From assembly GCF_026016325.1 (NCBI RefSeq), contig NZ_CP087203.1, forward strand, positions 1,364,001 through 1,428,000: DNA of 64,000 nucleotides, written 5' to 3'. The stretch's first letter is position 1. Each line of letters starts with the position of its first letter. This stretch comes from Pseudomonas sp. B21-056. GTDB taxonomy: Bacteria; Pseudomonadota; Gammaproteobacteria; Pseudomonadales; Pseudomonadaceae. The position numbers and the translations under genes were made by a program. Below are positions 1-9,066 of the stretch, piece by piece. The notes beneath the pieces are model-generated. The model searched no databases and was not told where the DNA came from. It worked only from the letters and a program-made list of their open reading frames with translations.

Positions 1-688
1 AGCGATCGCCGAAACGTTCCTTGAGTTGCCACCAGAGCAGGGTGAAGCATTCATCGAACGATTGACCGCCCGAGTCGGTCGCCAGCAGGCTGGCCTCGGC
101 GCCGATGTAGCGGGCCAGCGGCTCGACCTGGGGCCAGGCTTCCGGTGTGGTGTAGAGGTGCGCCACGGCTTCGAAATCGCAATGCAGGTCCAGCACCATG
201 TCGGCGTCGCAAGCCAGCCGCTGCAGGACCAGGCGCTGGGATTGCAGTTGCGTGGGCGCGGTCTGCCGGGCGAGGGCATCGCGCAGACTGGTGCGGATCA
301 GCATCAGGTTGTGCTGCGGATCCTGGGTGAGCAGCTCTTCGATCTCGTTGCCGACTTCCTCGCTCAGGTCGATGAAGCGGCGGTTGAAGTTCTGCCCGCT
401 CTCCAATTCGTAGCGACCCAGTGGCACGTCCATCAGCACTTGTTCGAGGCCGATGGGGTTGGCCACGGGCACCAGCACGATTTCGTGTCGCAGGTGGCCG
501 GACGCCTCGAGTTCCGCCAGGCGTTGCTTGAGGTGCCAGGCCACCAGCATGCCGGGTAATTCATCGGCGTGCAGGGACGACTGGATGTAGATCTTGCCGA
601 CGGCTTTTTCCGGGCCGAAGTGAAAACTGTGGATCTTGCGTGCGGTCCCCGGCAGTGGGGCCAGCAAGTCATGGATCTGGTGGCGCAT
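1..688 (-). CDS. aotO: Succinylglutamate desuccinylase/aspartoacylase-family protein (AotO-like), 3' end beyond window
   Basis: This is a partial gene: its start codon is at 686-688 and it runs off the left edge in frame. The visible product of about 229 residues has the zinc carboxypeptidase-like fold of the AstE/AspA family, with the metal motif HADE near residue 40 and DLHCDFE near residue 160 supplying likely zinc ligands and the general acid. It lies 18 bases downstream of the aotM permease gene, in the same orientation. In P. aeruginosa a gene of this family (aotO) sits between aotM and the ATPase gene aotP, so aotP and argR are expected just outside the window. The substrate is unknown. 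AotO is reported as not needed for arginine uptake. The family assignment is firm; the role is inferred from position. Confidence 0.85.
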   Translation of the reverse strand, partial: MRHQIHDLLAPLPGTARKIHSFHFGPEKAVGKIYIQSSLHADELPGMLVAWHLKQRLAELEASGHLRHEIVLVPVANPIGLEQVLMDVPLGRYELESGQNFNRRFIDLSEEVGNEIEELLTQDPQHNLMLIRTSLRDALARQTAPTQLQSQRLVLQRLACDADMVLDLHCDFEAVAHLYTTPEAWPQVEPLARYIGAEASLLATDSGGQSFDECFTLLWWQLKERFGDR

Positions 689-706
689 TTGCGTGTGTGT
701 CCTGGA

Positions 707-1417
707 CTAATGAGTCGGCCCGAGAAAGGCCAGCCAGCGGCGTTCGGCAAGGCGGAAGAGACCTACCAGTGCGAAGGTCACGGTCAGGTAGATCAACGCG
801 GCGATCCCGAACGACTGGAAGGTCAGGAAGGTGGCCGAGTTGGCATCCCGGGCCACTTTCAGCACGTCTGGAACGGTAGCGGTGAATGCCACGGTCGTCG
901 AGTGCAGCATCAGGATCACTTCGTTGCTGTAGTAAGGCAGCGAACGACGCAGCGCCGATGGCATGATCACGTAGGCATACAGCTTCCAACCGGTCAGGCC
1001 GTAGGCCTTGGCCGCTTCGACTTCGCCGTGGTTCATGCTGCGGATCGCCCCGGCAAAGATCTCCGTGGTGTAGGCGCAGGTGTTCAGGGCGAAGGCCAGG
1101 ATCGTGCAGTTCATCGCATCGCGAAAGAAACTGTCGAGCAGGGGTTGGGCGCGCACCGCCGCAATGCTGTAGATACCGGTGTAGCAGATCAACAGCTGGA
1201 TATAGAGCGGTGTGCCGCGGAACAGATACGTGTAGAACTGCACCGGCCAGCGCACGGAGCGCTTGGGCGAAACCCGGGCGATGGACAGCGGGATCGACAC
1301 CAGGAAGCCGACCAGCAGCGAAGCGCTGAGCAGCCACAGGGTCATCGCCAGGCCCGTGACGTTGACGCCGTCGCTATAAAGGAACGGCCGCCAGTATTCT
1401 TGTAGAAGTTCGATCAT
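707..1417 (-). CDS. aotM: ABC transporter permease for arginine/ornithine (HisM/AotM type)
   Basis: A 236-residue inner-membrane permease of the HisM/GlnP family, which imports basic amino acids with AotQ, AotP and the periplasmic protein AotJ. It is strongly hydrophobic with about five membrane spans. The cytoplasmic EAA loop (EAAKAYGLTGWKLYAYVIMP, about residues 134-153) contacts the ATPase. The start ATG overlaps the stop of aotQ by 4 bases (ATGA), so translation is probably coupled. The length is normal and no damage is seen. Gene order binding protein-Q-M-O matches the aot operon of P. aeruginosa, which is controlled there by ArgR. Whether arginine or lysine is preferred cannot be read from sequence. 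Confidence 0.93.
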   Translation of the reverse strand: MIELLQEYWRPFLYSDGVNVTGLAMTLWLLSASLLVGFLVSIPLSIARVSPKRSVRWPVQFYTYLFRGTPLYIQLLICYTGIYSIAAVRAQPLLDSFFRDAMNCTILAFALNTCAYTTEIFAGAIRSMNHGEVEAAKAYGLTGWKLYAYVIMPSALRRSLPYYSNEVILMLHSTTVAFTATVPDVLKVARDANSATFLTFQSFGIAALIYLTVTFALVGLFRLAERRWLAFLGPTH

Positions 1418-2142
1418 CGCACCGCCTCCCGTGCTCCGGCGGCGTAGCGGCGTTCAAGCCTGCGCAGAATGAAATTGGACGCGCTGGTAATCAGCAGATA
1501 GATCAGCGCCGCCAGCACCAGGAAGTAGAACAGTTGATAGGTGCTCTTGCCCGCATCCTGGGCCGCCTTGACCAGGTCGGCCAGGCCGATGATCGACACC
1601 AGCGCCGTGGCCTTGAGCATCACCATCCAGTTGTTGCCGATCCCCGGCAGGGCAAAGCGCATCATTTGCGGAAACACCACGAAGCGGAAACGCTGGCCAC
1701 GCTTGAGGCCATACGCGGTGGCGGCTTCGACCTGGCCCCTGGGCACCGCGAGGATCGCGCCGCGAAAGGTTTCGGTGAAGTACGCGCCATAGATGAAGCC
1801 CAGGGTAATCACCCCGGCGCCGAATGGGTCGATCTCGATGTATTCCCATTCCATGAAATCGGTAAAGGAGGTCAGCCAGGTTTGCAGGCTGTAGAAAATC
1901 AACAGCATCAGCACCAGGTCCGGCACACCGCGAATCAGCGTGGTATAGAGCTGGGCCGGGATTCGCAGCAGTTTGACCGGGGACAGCTTGGCGCTGGCGC
2001 CCAACAGGCCGAGCAAGACGCTCAATAAAAGCGACAGGGCCGCCAGTTTGATGGTCATCCAGGTGCCTTGCATCAGTAGTGGGCCAAAGCCCTTCAGGCT
2101 GAAGGCGGAGAGCCCCAGATTTTGTAGGAGTTGTTCGAACAT
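1414..2142 (-). CDS. aotQ: ABC transporter permease for arginine/ornithine (HisQ/AotQ type)
   Basis: A 242-residue inner-membrane permease, partner of AotM in the heteromeric channel of a polar amino acid importer. The N-terminal span (about residues 20-50) is followed by the usual permease core. The EAA loop reads EAATAYGLKRGQRFRFVVFP (about residues 138-157). The start at 2142 is preceded by AGGCCTCTTCC, a modest ribosome site. The gene is separated from aotJ by a strong hairpin with a T-tract (2161-2193), so its transcription probably depends on partial read-through. The 3' end overlaps aotM by 4 bases. Family identity is firm; the substrate assignment rests on synteny with aotJQMOP. Confidence 0.93.
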   Translation of the reverse strand: MFEQLLQNLGLSAFSLKGFGPLLMQGTWMTIKLAALSLLLSVLLGLLGASAKLSPVKLLRIPAQLYTTLIRGVPDLVLMLLIFYSLQTWLTSFTDFMEWEYIEIDPFGAGVITLGFIYGAYFTETFRGAILAVPRGQVEAATAYGLKRGQRFRFVVFPQMMRFALPGIGNNWMVMLKATALVSIIGLADLVKAAQDAGKSTYQLFYFLVLAALIYLLITSASNFILRRLERRYAAGAREAVR

Positions 2143-2160
2143 GGAAGAGGCCTTTGGCAG

Positions 2161-2193
2161 TCAAAAAGCGCCCATCCGCAATCGGATGGGCGC
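2161..2193 (-). terminator. Intrinsic terminator/attenuator between aotJ and aotQ
   Basis: On the minus strand an 11-bp perfect stem (GCGCCCATCCG / CGGATGGGCGC, loop of 4) is followed directly by TTTTTGA. It lies 7 bases after the aotJ stop. The form is that of a Rho-independent terminator and it probably makes aotJ mRNA more abundant than the permease message. Confidence 0.85.
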
Positions 2194-2199
2194 CGCGCA

Positions 2200-2982
2200 T
2201 TATTTGCCGCTGTACAGATTCAGATCGCCAAAGTGTTTTTTCTGGATGGTGGCGAATGTGCCGTCATCGTGTAACGCTTTGATACCTTTATCCAAAAGAG
2301 CCTTCAGCTCGTTGTTACCTTGCTTGATACCGACGGCGGTCTTGGAAGGCAGCAGTTCGCTGTCCACCGGCTTGCTGACTTCGTAGTCGGCGCCTTGCGG
2401 GGACTTCAGGAAGCCCAGCTCGGCTTGCAGCATGTCCTGGATCGAGGCGTCGAGGCGGCCGGAGACCAGGTCGGCATAGACCTGATCCTGGTTGGCATAG
2501 GACTGGGTCTTGACGCCGGCCTTGTCCAGTACCGCTTTGGCGTAGGCTTCCTGGATGGTGCCTTGTTCATAGCCGACCGTCTTGCCCTTGAGCGAAGCGA
2601 TGTCGGTGCTCAGGCCAGAGCCCTTCTTGAACACGAGGGACGTTGGGCCGGAGAACAGCTCGTTGGAGAAGTCGATGACTCTCTCACGGGCTGGAGTCAC
2701 GGTCATGGACGAGATCACACCGTCGAATTTATTGGCCTTGAGGCCAGGGATCATGCCGTCGAAATCGCTTTCGACCCATTTGCATTTGACCTTCAGCTCG
2801 GCGCAGATCGCGTTGCCCAGGTCGATATCGAAACCTACCAGGCTGCCATCGGCGGCCTTGGATTCAAAGGGAGCGTAGGACGGGTCGACACCAAAACGCA
2901 GTTCCTTGTATTCCTTGGCCGTGGCGGCGCCGGCGGCCATGCACAATGCCAGTGCAGAAAGGGTCAGCAGTGCTTTTTTCAT
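2200..2982 (-). CDS. aotJ: Periplasmic lysine/arginine/ornithine-binding protein
   Basis: A 260-residue solute-binding protein of family 3 (HisJ/ArgT/AotJ), which delivers basic amino acids to AotQM. A Sec signal peptide (MKKALLTLSALALCMAAGAATA) ends near residue 22. The mature protein opens with the typical KELRFGVDPSYAPFESK, followed by VGFDIDLGNAICAEL, the family signature. The chosen ATG (2980-2982) is preceded by AGGGA at good spacing and gives a clean signal peptide. Longer in-frame starts upstream do not. A terminator hairpin follows the stop. Regulation by ArgR is expected from the P. aeruginosa counterpart, but no ArgR site was confirmed here. Confidence 0.94.
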   Translation of the reverse strand: MKKALLTLSALALCMAAGAATAKEYKELRFGVDPSYAPFESKAADGSLVGFDIDLGNAICAELKVKCKWVESDFDGMIPGLKANKFDGVISSMTVTPARERVIDFSNELFSGPTSLVFKKGSGLSTDIASLKGKTVGYEQGTIQEAYAKAVLDKAGVKTQSYANQDQVYADLVSGRLDASIQDMLQAELGFLKSPQGADYEVSKPVDSELLPSKTAVGIKQGNNELKALLDKGIKALHDDGTFATIQKKHFGDLNLYSGK

Positions 2983-3402
2983 TATCGAGTCCCTAAAACC
3001 ATGATGGGCGCTTGTGGCGCATAAGTTTTTGTTACCGGTGAAGATGAGAACGGTATGACGGCATAAAGGTAGCAATTTCCGAACCAGAGTGCCGAACAAG
3101 CGTTTTAAAAAGTTTCTGCGGCAGACGGTGGAACGCGCTGGTGCGCGGAGGAGATCGTACAACAAAAGGTGCGTTGGGATGGTGCGTGCATTGCAGCGCG
3201 GACACTTGTGGCGGGGGATCGAAACGTCGCCCCGCTCGCTGGGTTGCGCCTGCGTAGGAGCTGTCGAGCGAAGCGAGGCTGCGATCTTTCCCCTGACACT
3301 TGAATCTCAAGCGAAAGACCAAAAGACCAAAAAGATCAAAAGATCGCAGCCTCGCTTCGCTCGACAGCTCCTACGCAGGCGGCGGGGCGGAGCCACAGAG
3401 GG
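2983..3402. other. Intergenic region upstream of aotJ with one type B repeat
   Basis: The 420 bases between the aotJ start and the ligase stop hold no convincing gene. Bases 2983-3247 must carry the aotJ promoter and leader on the minus strand, but no unambiguous -35/-10 pair or ArgR half-site could be picked by eye. Bases 3248-3380 are a long inverted repeat listed separately. Confidence 0.6.
3248..3380. repeat. Type B interspersed inverted repeat (TAGGAGCTGTCGAGCGAAGCG family), copy B1
   Basis: The two arms, each about 42 bases and starting GCCTGCGTAGGAGCTGTCG, are near-perfect reverse complements (3248-3290 and 3339-3380). They flank a core with several AAAGACC/AAAGATC units. Similar elements recur at 6201, 17277, 26840, 31325 and 53254. 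The element lies between the aotJ promoter region and the 3' end of the ligase gene. Confidence 0.85.
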
Positions 3403-5091
3403 TTATTTCAGCAGGTCCTGGAGCGTTGCCAGGGTATCGGCCTCGTCGACGCGCTTGTCCCTGCGCCAACGCAACATCCTGGGAAACCGCACCGCGATCC
3501 CGCTCTTGTGGCGCTTGGACAAGGCAATACCCTCGAAACCCAATTCGAAAACCAGGGTAGGCGTCACGCTATTTACCGGGCCGAATTTCTCAACGGTGGT
3601 CTTGCGCACGATGCTGTCGACCTGGCGCATCTCTTCATCGGTCAGCCCCGAATAGGCTTTGGCGAACGGCACCAGGCTGCGCTCGCGGCTGCCCGGCGGG
3701 TTGTCCCAGACGGCGAAGGTGTAATCGCTGTACAGGCTGGCGCGTCGGCCGTGACCGCGTTGGGCGTAGATCAACACGGCGTCGACGCTGAACGGGTCGA
3801 TTTTCCATTTCCACCACACACCCATGTCCTTGGTCCGGCCGACGCCGTACAGCGCGTTGCGCGCCTTGAGCATCATGCCTTCGACGCCGAGGCTACGGGA
3901 CGCTTCGCGCTGGCGGGCGAGGTCGGGCCAGTCCTGGCCGGTGACGATCGGCGACGGTAGCAGCACCGGGCTTTTGGCGCGGGCAATCAGTGCCTCCAGT
4001 TGCTCGCGGCGCTCGGCCTGGGGACGGCTGCGCCAGTCCTCTGCTTGCCATTCCAGCAGGTCGTAGGCCATCACTACCACGGGCGCATCTTCGAGGACTT
4101 TTCTGCTCAGGGTCTTGCGACCGATGCGCTGTTGCAACAGGGCGAACGGTTGCACGGCCGGTTGCAGCGGTGCAGCCGCATCGAAAGCCTCCCCGGTCAC
4201 CGGTTGCGGGTTTTTCCAGACCACGATTTCGCCATCGATTACCGTGCCGTCGGGCAGTACCTGAGCCAAGGCATGCAATTCAGGGAAGCGCTCGGTCACC
4301 AGCTCTTCGCCCCGGGACCAGACCCACAGATGGCCGTCGCGCTTGATCACCTGGGAGCGGATGCCGTCCCACTTCCATTCCACTTGCCAGTCGCTGGCCG
4401 GCCCCAGCAGCGTGTCGAACTGCTCTGCCGGTGCGGCCAAGGCATGGGCCAGGAAAAACGGGTACGGCTGACCGCCGCGTTGGGCATGTTCATCCTCGGA
4501 CTCGGCGGCGATCAGCTTGAGGTAACGCTCGGCCGTCGGGCGATGGGACAGGTCGGTGTAACCCACCAGGCGCTGGGCGACCCGTTTGCTGTCCAGCCCG
4601 GCCAGCCCGGCCAGGGCCCGGGTCACCAGCAGCTTGGACACCCCGACCCGGAAACTGCCGGTGATGAGCTTGATGCAGAGCATCAGGCTCGAGCGGTCGA
4701 GTTGTGCCCACAGGGCGGGTAATCGCACCGCCAATACCTCAGGCGCTTCGCCGCGCAACGGCAGCAGTTTTTCTTCGATCCACAACGCCAGGTCTTCGGC
4801 AGAGGTGTGGGGAGACTCCGGCAACACCAGGGAAATGGTTTCGGCCAGGTCGCCCACGGCCTGATAGCTTTCTTCGAACAGCCAAGGCGACAATCCGGAT
4901 ACCTGTACGGCCAGTTCCCGCAGGATCTTCACCGGCACCAACTGCCGGGGGCGGCCACCGGACAGGAAGTACACGGCCCACGCCGCGTCCTGGGGCGGGG
5001 CCTGGGTGAAGTAGCGTTGCATGGCGGCCAGCTTGGCATTGCTGGAGGTGGTGGCGTCCAGGTCGGCGTAGAGCTCGGCGAAGGCTTTCAT
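3403..5091 (-). CDS. ATP-dependent DNA ligase (ligase-exonuclease pair type)
   Basis: A 562-residue ATP-dependent DNA ligase. The adenylation motif EWKWDGIR has its lysine at about residue 240. Further motifs are DGEIVVW (motif III region), EGMMLKA (motif IV) and WWKWKID (motif V). The N-terminal 210 residues form the DNA-binding domain seen in LIG1-like archaeal and bacterial enzymes, and the C-terminus carries the OB fold. The start ATG overlaps the stop of the upstream exonuclease gene by 4 bases, so the two form one unit. In other bacteria this pair belongs to a four-gene repair cluster with a DEXH helicase and the endonuclease PdeM, and neither is present beside it here. The cell should also have NAD-dependent LigA for replication, so this enzyme is probably for repair. 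Confidence 0.93.
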   Translation of the reverse strand: MKAFAELYADLDATTSSNAKLAAMQRYFTQAPPQDAAWAVYFLSGGRPRQLVPVKILRELAVQVSGLSPWLFEESYQAVGDLAETISLVLPESPHTSAEDLALWIEEKLLPLRGEAPEVLAVRLPALWAQLDRSSLMLCIKLITGSFRVGVSKLLVTRALAGLAGLDSKRVAQRLVGYTDLSHRPTAERYLKLIAAESEDEHAQRGGQPYPFFLAHALAAPAEQFDTLLGPASDWQVEWKWDGIRSQVIKRDGHLWVWSRGEELVTERFPELHALAQVLPDGTVIDGEIVVWKNPQPVTGEAFDAAAPLQPAVQPFALLQQRIGRKTLSRKVLEDAPVVVMAYDLLEWQAEDWRSRPQAERREQLEALIARAKSPVLLPSPIVTGQDWPDLARQREASRSLGVEGMMLKARNALYGVGRTKDMGVWWKWKIDPFSVDAVLIYAQRGHGRRASLYSDYTFAVWDNPPGSRERSLVPFAKAYSGLTDEEMRQVDSIVRKTTVEKFGPVNSVTPTLVFELGFEGIALSKRHKSGIAVRFPRMLRWRRDKRVDEADTLATLQDLLK

Positions 5092-6113
5092 GCTGCGTCC
5101 TCCCCGGTGGCAGGGGAGACGTCTTCTTCATCGTCGCCGTATTCAGTGCTGAAACCCTGGGCATCCAGGCCGAGCTCGCACAAATGTCGCACCAGCACGC
5201 CCACCGACCCGTGCGTGACCATCACCCGTTCGGCGCCGGTCTGTTCGATGGCCCAGAGCAGCCCGGGCCAGTCGGCGTGATCGGAGAGCACGAAGCCCCG
5301 GTCCACGCCGCGCCGCCGTCGAGTGCCCCGCAGGCGCATCCAGCCGCTGGCGAAGGCATCGCTGTAGGCGCCGAAACGGCGCATCCAGGTGCTGCCACCG
5401 GCCGAGGGCGGGGCGATGACCAGGGCCTGGCCCAGGATGGGATCGTTCTTCTTGATGTCACCGGCATAGATCGTCGGCGGCAAATGCACCCCGGCCTCGC
5501 GGTACACCCGGTTCAACGGCTCCACCGCGCCGTGGGCGAGGATGGGGCCGAGGCTGGCGTCGATGCCGTGGAGAATCCGCTGGGCCTTGCCGAAGGAATA
5601 GCAGAACAGCACGCTGGCGCGATTGGCGGCGATGTTTGCGCGCCACCATTGGTTGATCTCATCGAATATCTGCGCCTGGGGTTGCCAGCGATAGATGGGC
5701 AGGCCGAACGTGGATTCGGTGATGAACGTATGGCACTTCACCGGCTCGAACGGCGTGCAGGTGCCGTCGGGTTCGACTTTGTAATCCCCGGAGGCCACCC
5801 AGACCTCGCCTTCATGTTCCAGCCGCACCTGGGCCGACCCCAACACGTGGCCGGCGGGGTGAAAACTCAAGGTCACGCCGTGATGTTGCAGGCGTTCGCC
5901 GTAGGGCAGGGTTTGCAGATTGATGTCCTGGCCCAGTCGCGAACGCAGGATGCCTTCACCGGGGGCCGCTGCCAGGTAGTGTTGATTGCCGCCGCGGGCA
6001 TGGTCACCGTGGGCATGGGTGATGACCGAGCGCGCAACCGGGCGCCAGGGATCGATGTAGAAATCCCCGGGCGGGCAATACAGGCCTTCGGGGCGGGCAA
6101 TGACAAGATCCAT
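5088..6113 (-). CDS. Ligase-associated DNA exonuclease (metallo-beta-lactamase/beta-CASP fold)
   Basis: A 341-residue member of the MBL/beta-CASP nuclease family related to SNM1 and the mRNA 3'-end processing nucleases. The metal motif THAHGDH is at residues 32-38, and later conserved acidic and histidine positions include GDYK and SDHADW (about residue 277). It is annotated in related genomes as a DNA ligase-associated exonuclease. It is the first gene of a two-gene operon with the ATP-dependent ligase (4-base overlap), so the pair probably cleans and seals DNA ends. The start ATG at 6113 opens the conserved MDLVIARPEGLYCP N-terminus. A type B repeat lies upstream. Substrate polarity cannot be deduced. 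Confidence 0.88.
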   Translation of the reverse strand: MDLVIARPEGLYCPPGDFYIDPWRPVARSVITHAHGDHARGGNQHYLAAAPGEGILRSRLGQDINLQTLPYGERLQHHGVTLSFHPAGHVLGSAQVRLEHEGEVWVASGDYKVEPDGTCTPFEPVKCHTFITESTFGLPIYRWQPQAQIFDEINQWWRANIAANRASVLFCYSFGKAQRILHGIDASLGPILAHGAVEPLNRVYREAGVHLPPTIYAGDIKKNDPILGQALVIAPPSAGGSTWMRRFGAYSDAFASGWMRLRGTRRRRGVDRGFVLSDHADWPGLLWAIEQTGAERVMVTHGSVGVLVRHLCELGLDAQGFSTEYGDDEEDVSPATGEDAA

Positions 6114-6200
6114 GCAATCACCGGGGCGATGGGCTTGTCAGGTAGAGGCAGGTGCGAGGGGAGAAGTTCTATCGAGTTCTGATGGAGAGGCGCCTGCCCC

Positions 6201-6327
6201 CTGTAGGAGCTGTCGAGCACCGCGAGGCTGCGATCTTTTGATCTTTCGCTTGAGACTCAAGTGTCGGGGGAAAGATCGCAGCCTCGCGGTGCTCGACAGC
6301 TCCTACACGTGCTCGACAGCTCCTACG
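6201..6327. repeat. Type B interspersed inverted repeat, copy B2, with duplicated right end
   Basis: The left arm starts TGTAGGAGCTGTCGAGCACC and the right arm ends GGTGCTCGACAGCTCCTAC. The last 18 bases (GTGCTCGACAGCTCCTAC) occur twice in tandem at the right edge, a partial duplication. The repeat sits in the gap between the exonuclease start and the 3' end of the acylase gene. Confidence 0.85.
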
Positions 6328-6353
6328 ACCGCGGTCTGGGAGCCGGGAACGCT

Positions 6354-8804
6354 TTATTTACCGGGAACGAGGGTCAGCCGCGTCTTGCCATACGCCCGGT
6401 CAAAGTTCTGCGGTTGCAGCGGCAGGTTCTGGTACTGCCCCTTGATCCACGGATCGATGCCGTTGAGGTAGTAGGGGCTGGCCGGGTTGCCCGACTGGCC
6501 GCTACCGCTCTGGACCATCAACGGTTCGGGCTGGCCGAAATCGACGATGAAGCGCATGTCCGGCGCCTGGGTGGTGTTGAAGTCCTGGCCCCAGGCGAAC
6601 GCCGCAACGTTGAGCGTGGTGGCGTCGCCGCCGCTCGATAGCGGACCGCGCACGACCTGGCCGCTGCCGTTCCTCCACGCGTAGCTGTGCAATTTGCCCC
6701 ACTGCCAGGCCTTGTGGTCACCGCCCAACTGGCTTTCACCGGCACTGATGGACGCTGCCAGGCTGCGGGCGAGGATAACCGCCTTGTCTTCTTTCTGCGG
6801 GGTACGCACGTCATCCCAGAACGGACTGTCTTCACGTCCCAGCAGGTGATCGGCCTGGGCCGAATAGGACAGTTGGCCGTTGGCGACCAGCGCTTTCCAC
6901 GCCGGGCTGCTTTGCGGGCCCAGTTCATCGAGGAAAATCTGCTTCATGCTTTCTTGCAGGAACAGTTCGTAGATAGCCGCGTCGGCGGAGGTCGGGCTGA
7001 GCCGGCCATCGAACGCCATCAGGCGGGTATAGGCCTCGCGGGCCTTGGCCCGGTCAGTCACTGGCAGGGCTTCGATCGCCTGCTTGAGCGGTTGGGCCAT
7101 GCCCGGGGCCTCGAAGACTTTCTTGAGTTTGGCCGCGAACGTCGTGGTCTGGTCGTATTGCATGGCGGTCAGGCTGCGGACGTCGTGTTTGCTGGCGCCG
7201 GCCAGCTCGGCCAGACGCTCGCTACGTTCCGGTGCGGCCCAGGAGTTGGACAGCTGCATGCCGTAGCCATGGGGAATGACCCGCTGGTTGGCGTTGCCCA
7301 GCCAGCCCTGGGGCGGATCCTGGTCGTAAGGGTGCGCCATCGGGTCGGCGTAGCCCTCCCAGTCGTAGCGGCCGTCCCAGCCCGGCGACGGCAACAGGCC
7401 TTCGCCTTCGCGGCGGTTCGGATAGCGACCGGTGACTTGCCAGCCGATGTGGCTGGCGTCGGCAAACACCAGGTTCACCGCCATGGCACGGATCTCGCGG
7501 CTGGCATCGGAGGCTTTCTCGGCGCTCTGTGCCCGGGACAGGTCGAAGAACGCGTCCAGGGTCTTGTCGTCGGTGAGGCTCGGCGTCTGCAAGGCCAGGC
7601 CAAAGCCATTGGCCATGGCCGGACCCTGGACGCTGTTGAGCAACGGGCCGTGGCGGGTTTCATACACGGCTTCGCGAATCGACCGCTGGCCTTTGACGAA
7701 GTAGGTTTCGTTGCGCACCATCGCCGGCTGCCATTTGCCGTTGACCTCGTAGGACAAACCACTGCCCTGGCGTCGGATCTTTTCCAGGAACAGATCCTGG
7801 TTGTCTCCCTGCACGCTGGTCATGCTCCAGGCCACGTTGCCGTTGTAGCCCGCCAGAATCATGGGAATACCGGCCACGGAAACCCCGGCCGCCTCATACT
7901 TGGGTGCGCGAATCTGCACCACGCTCCACAACGAGGGCACGCCCAACGGTCCGTGGCTGTCGCTTGCCAGCAGGCTCTTGCCGTTGCGGCTGCGTTGCGG
8001 GGCCATGGCCCAGCTGTTCGAAGAGGTAGCGCCCAACAGGTTCAGTTCGGCCAACTGGCGGGTGGCGTTGTTGATTTCGTTCAGGCCCGGGATCTGGCCG
8101 TTGAGCCGGACACCCTGGAGCTTGTCGGCTTCGCCCTGGGGCAGGGGTTCGTCCGGGTAGGACGGGGTCAGCCAGGCCAGTTTGTCCTGGCTGACCGTCT
8201 GGGCCATGACCAGGGCCGCGATTTCTTCCGGCAGGTTGGCCGATTGGCTGAAGTTCAGCAGGCAGAACATCAGCGCCGAATCTTCCGGTTTCCAGTACTC
8301 GGGTTTGTAGCCAGTGGCGGCCAGGTCCGACGGCAGTTTGTCGCGGTAGCGGAACAGGTAGGCGTTGACGCCGCGGGCGTAGACTTCGAAGAAGCGCTTG
8401 AGCCGCGGTGAGGAAGCCTTGTACAGCTCGTCGGCACTTTTCTTCAGGTTGACCGCGCGCATGTAGCGGTCGACGTCCAGCCGTTCGGCCCCGGACATTT
8501 CCGCCAGCCGACCCTGGGCCAGCAGGCGCATGGTGACCATCTGGGTGATGCGATCGCTGGCGTGGACGTAGCCGAGGGCGAACAGCGCGTCGTGGAAGCT
8601 GTTGCTCTCGATCAGCGGCATGCCCATGGCATTGCGTCGAACCGAGACGTTCTGCGCCAGCCCCTTGAGTGGTTGCACGCCGGAAACCGGTGGGACGGTG
8701 TCCTGGGCATTCCAGGACTGGCAACCGCTCAAACCGAGCACACTGGCCACGGCGGCGGCAATACCGAGCCGGGGGAAGAAGGAATTAGAGGCTGGCGAGG
8801 CCAT
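6354..8804 (-). CDS. Penicillin acylase-family N-terminal nucleophile hydrolase, lipoprotein
   Basis: An 816-residue Ntn hydrolase of the penicillin/acyl-homoserine lactone acylase family. These enzymes cut amide bonds and mature by self-cleavage in front of a serine. The motif SSNSWAM near residue 260 marks the expected cleavage site and the new N-terminal Ser, separating an alpha chain from a beta chain of about 555 residues. The N-terminus is a lipoprotein signal with lipobox LSGC (Cys28), so the enzyme is probably membrane anchored. I chose ATG 8802-8804 because AGGAG lies 7 bases upstream. A longer in-frame start at 8834 lacks such a site. The substrate is unknown: beta-lactam, acyl-homoserine lactone or another N-acyl compound are all possible for the family. 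Confidence 0.88.
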   Translation of the reverse strand: MASPASNSFFPRLGIAAAVASVLGLSGCQSWNAQDTVPPVSGVQPLKGLAQNVSVRRNAMGMPLIESNSFHDALFALGYVHASDRITQMVTMRLLAQGRLAEMSGAERLDVDRYMRAVNLKKSADELYKASSPRLKRFFEVYARGVNAYLFRYRDKLPSDLAATGYKPEYWKPEDSALMFCLLNFSQSANLPEEIAALVMAQTVSQDKLAWLTPSYPDEPLPQGEADKLQGVRLNGQIPGLNEINNATRQLAELNLLGATSSNSWAMAPQRSRNGKSLLASDSHGPLGVPSLWSVVQIRAPKYEAAGVSVAGIPMILAGYNGNVAWSMTSVQGDNQDLFLEKIRRQGSGLSYEVNGKWQPAMVRNETYFVKGQRSIREAVYETRHGPLLNSVQGPAMANGFGLALQTPSLTDDKTLDAFFDLSRAQSAEKASDASREIRAMAVNLVFADASHIGWQVTGRYPNRREGEGLLPSPGWDGRYDWEGYADPMAHPYDQDPPQGWLGNANQRVIPHGYGMQLSNSWAAPERSERLAELAGASKHDVRSLTAMQYDQTTTFAAKLKKVFEAPGMAQPLKQAIEALPVTDRAKAREAYTRLMAFDGRLSPTSADAAIYELFLQESMKQIFLDELGPQSSPAWKALVANGQLSYSAQADHLLGREDSPFWDDVRTPQKEDKAVILARSLAASISAGESQLGGDHKAWQWGKLHSYAWRNGSGQVVRGPLSSGGDATTLNVAAFAWGQDFNTTQAPDMRFIVDFGQPEPLMVQSGSGQSGNPASPYYLNGIDPWIKGQYQNLPLQPQNFDRAYGKTRLTLVPGK

Positions 8805-8917
8805 GACGAAGCTCCTGCGGGAGGGGGGCGGCAAATAAAGGCGCTACGTTAGTGAGCAGGAGGGGGCCGCGCAAGCGGGGGCGGGGGTTATTTGTGGATT
8901 TGGCGATGAACCCCAGC

Positions 8918-9062
8918 TGTGGCGAGGGGATTTATCCCCGCTGGGGCGCGTAGCGGCCCCAACCCGAGCAACTCGGTGTGCCAGCCTGTGTCTGGAGGGG
9001 GCCGCTTCGCAGCCCAGCGGGGATAAATCCCCTCGCCACAGATAAATCCCCCTCGCTACAGG
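8918..9062. repeat. Type C interspersed inverted repeat (TGTGGCGAGGGGATTTATCC family), copy C1
   Basis: The left arm TGTGGCGAGGGGATTTATCC and following CCGCTGGG are mirrored by CCCAGCGGGGATAAATCCCC TCGCCACA on the right (ending 9040). A shortened extra half (GATAAATCCCCCTCGCTACA) follows. GC-rich inner arms (GCGCGTAGCGGCCCC / GGGGGCCGCTTCGC) add to the hairpin. It lies between the acylase start and the GST stop. Confidence 0.85.
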
Positions 9063-9066
9063 TTGC

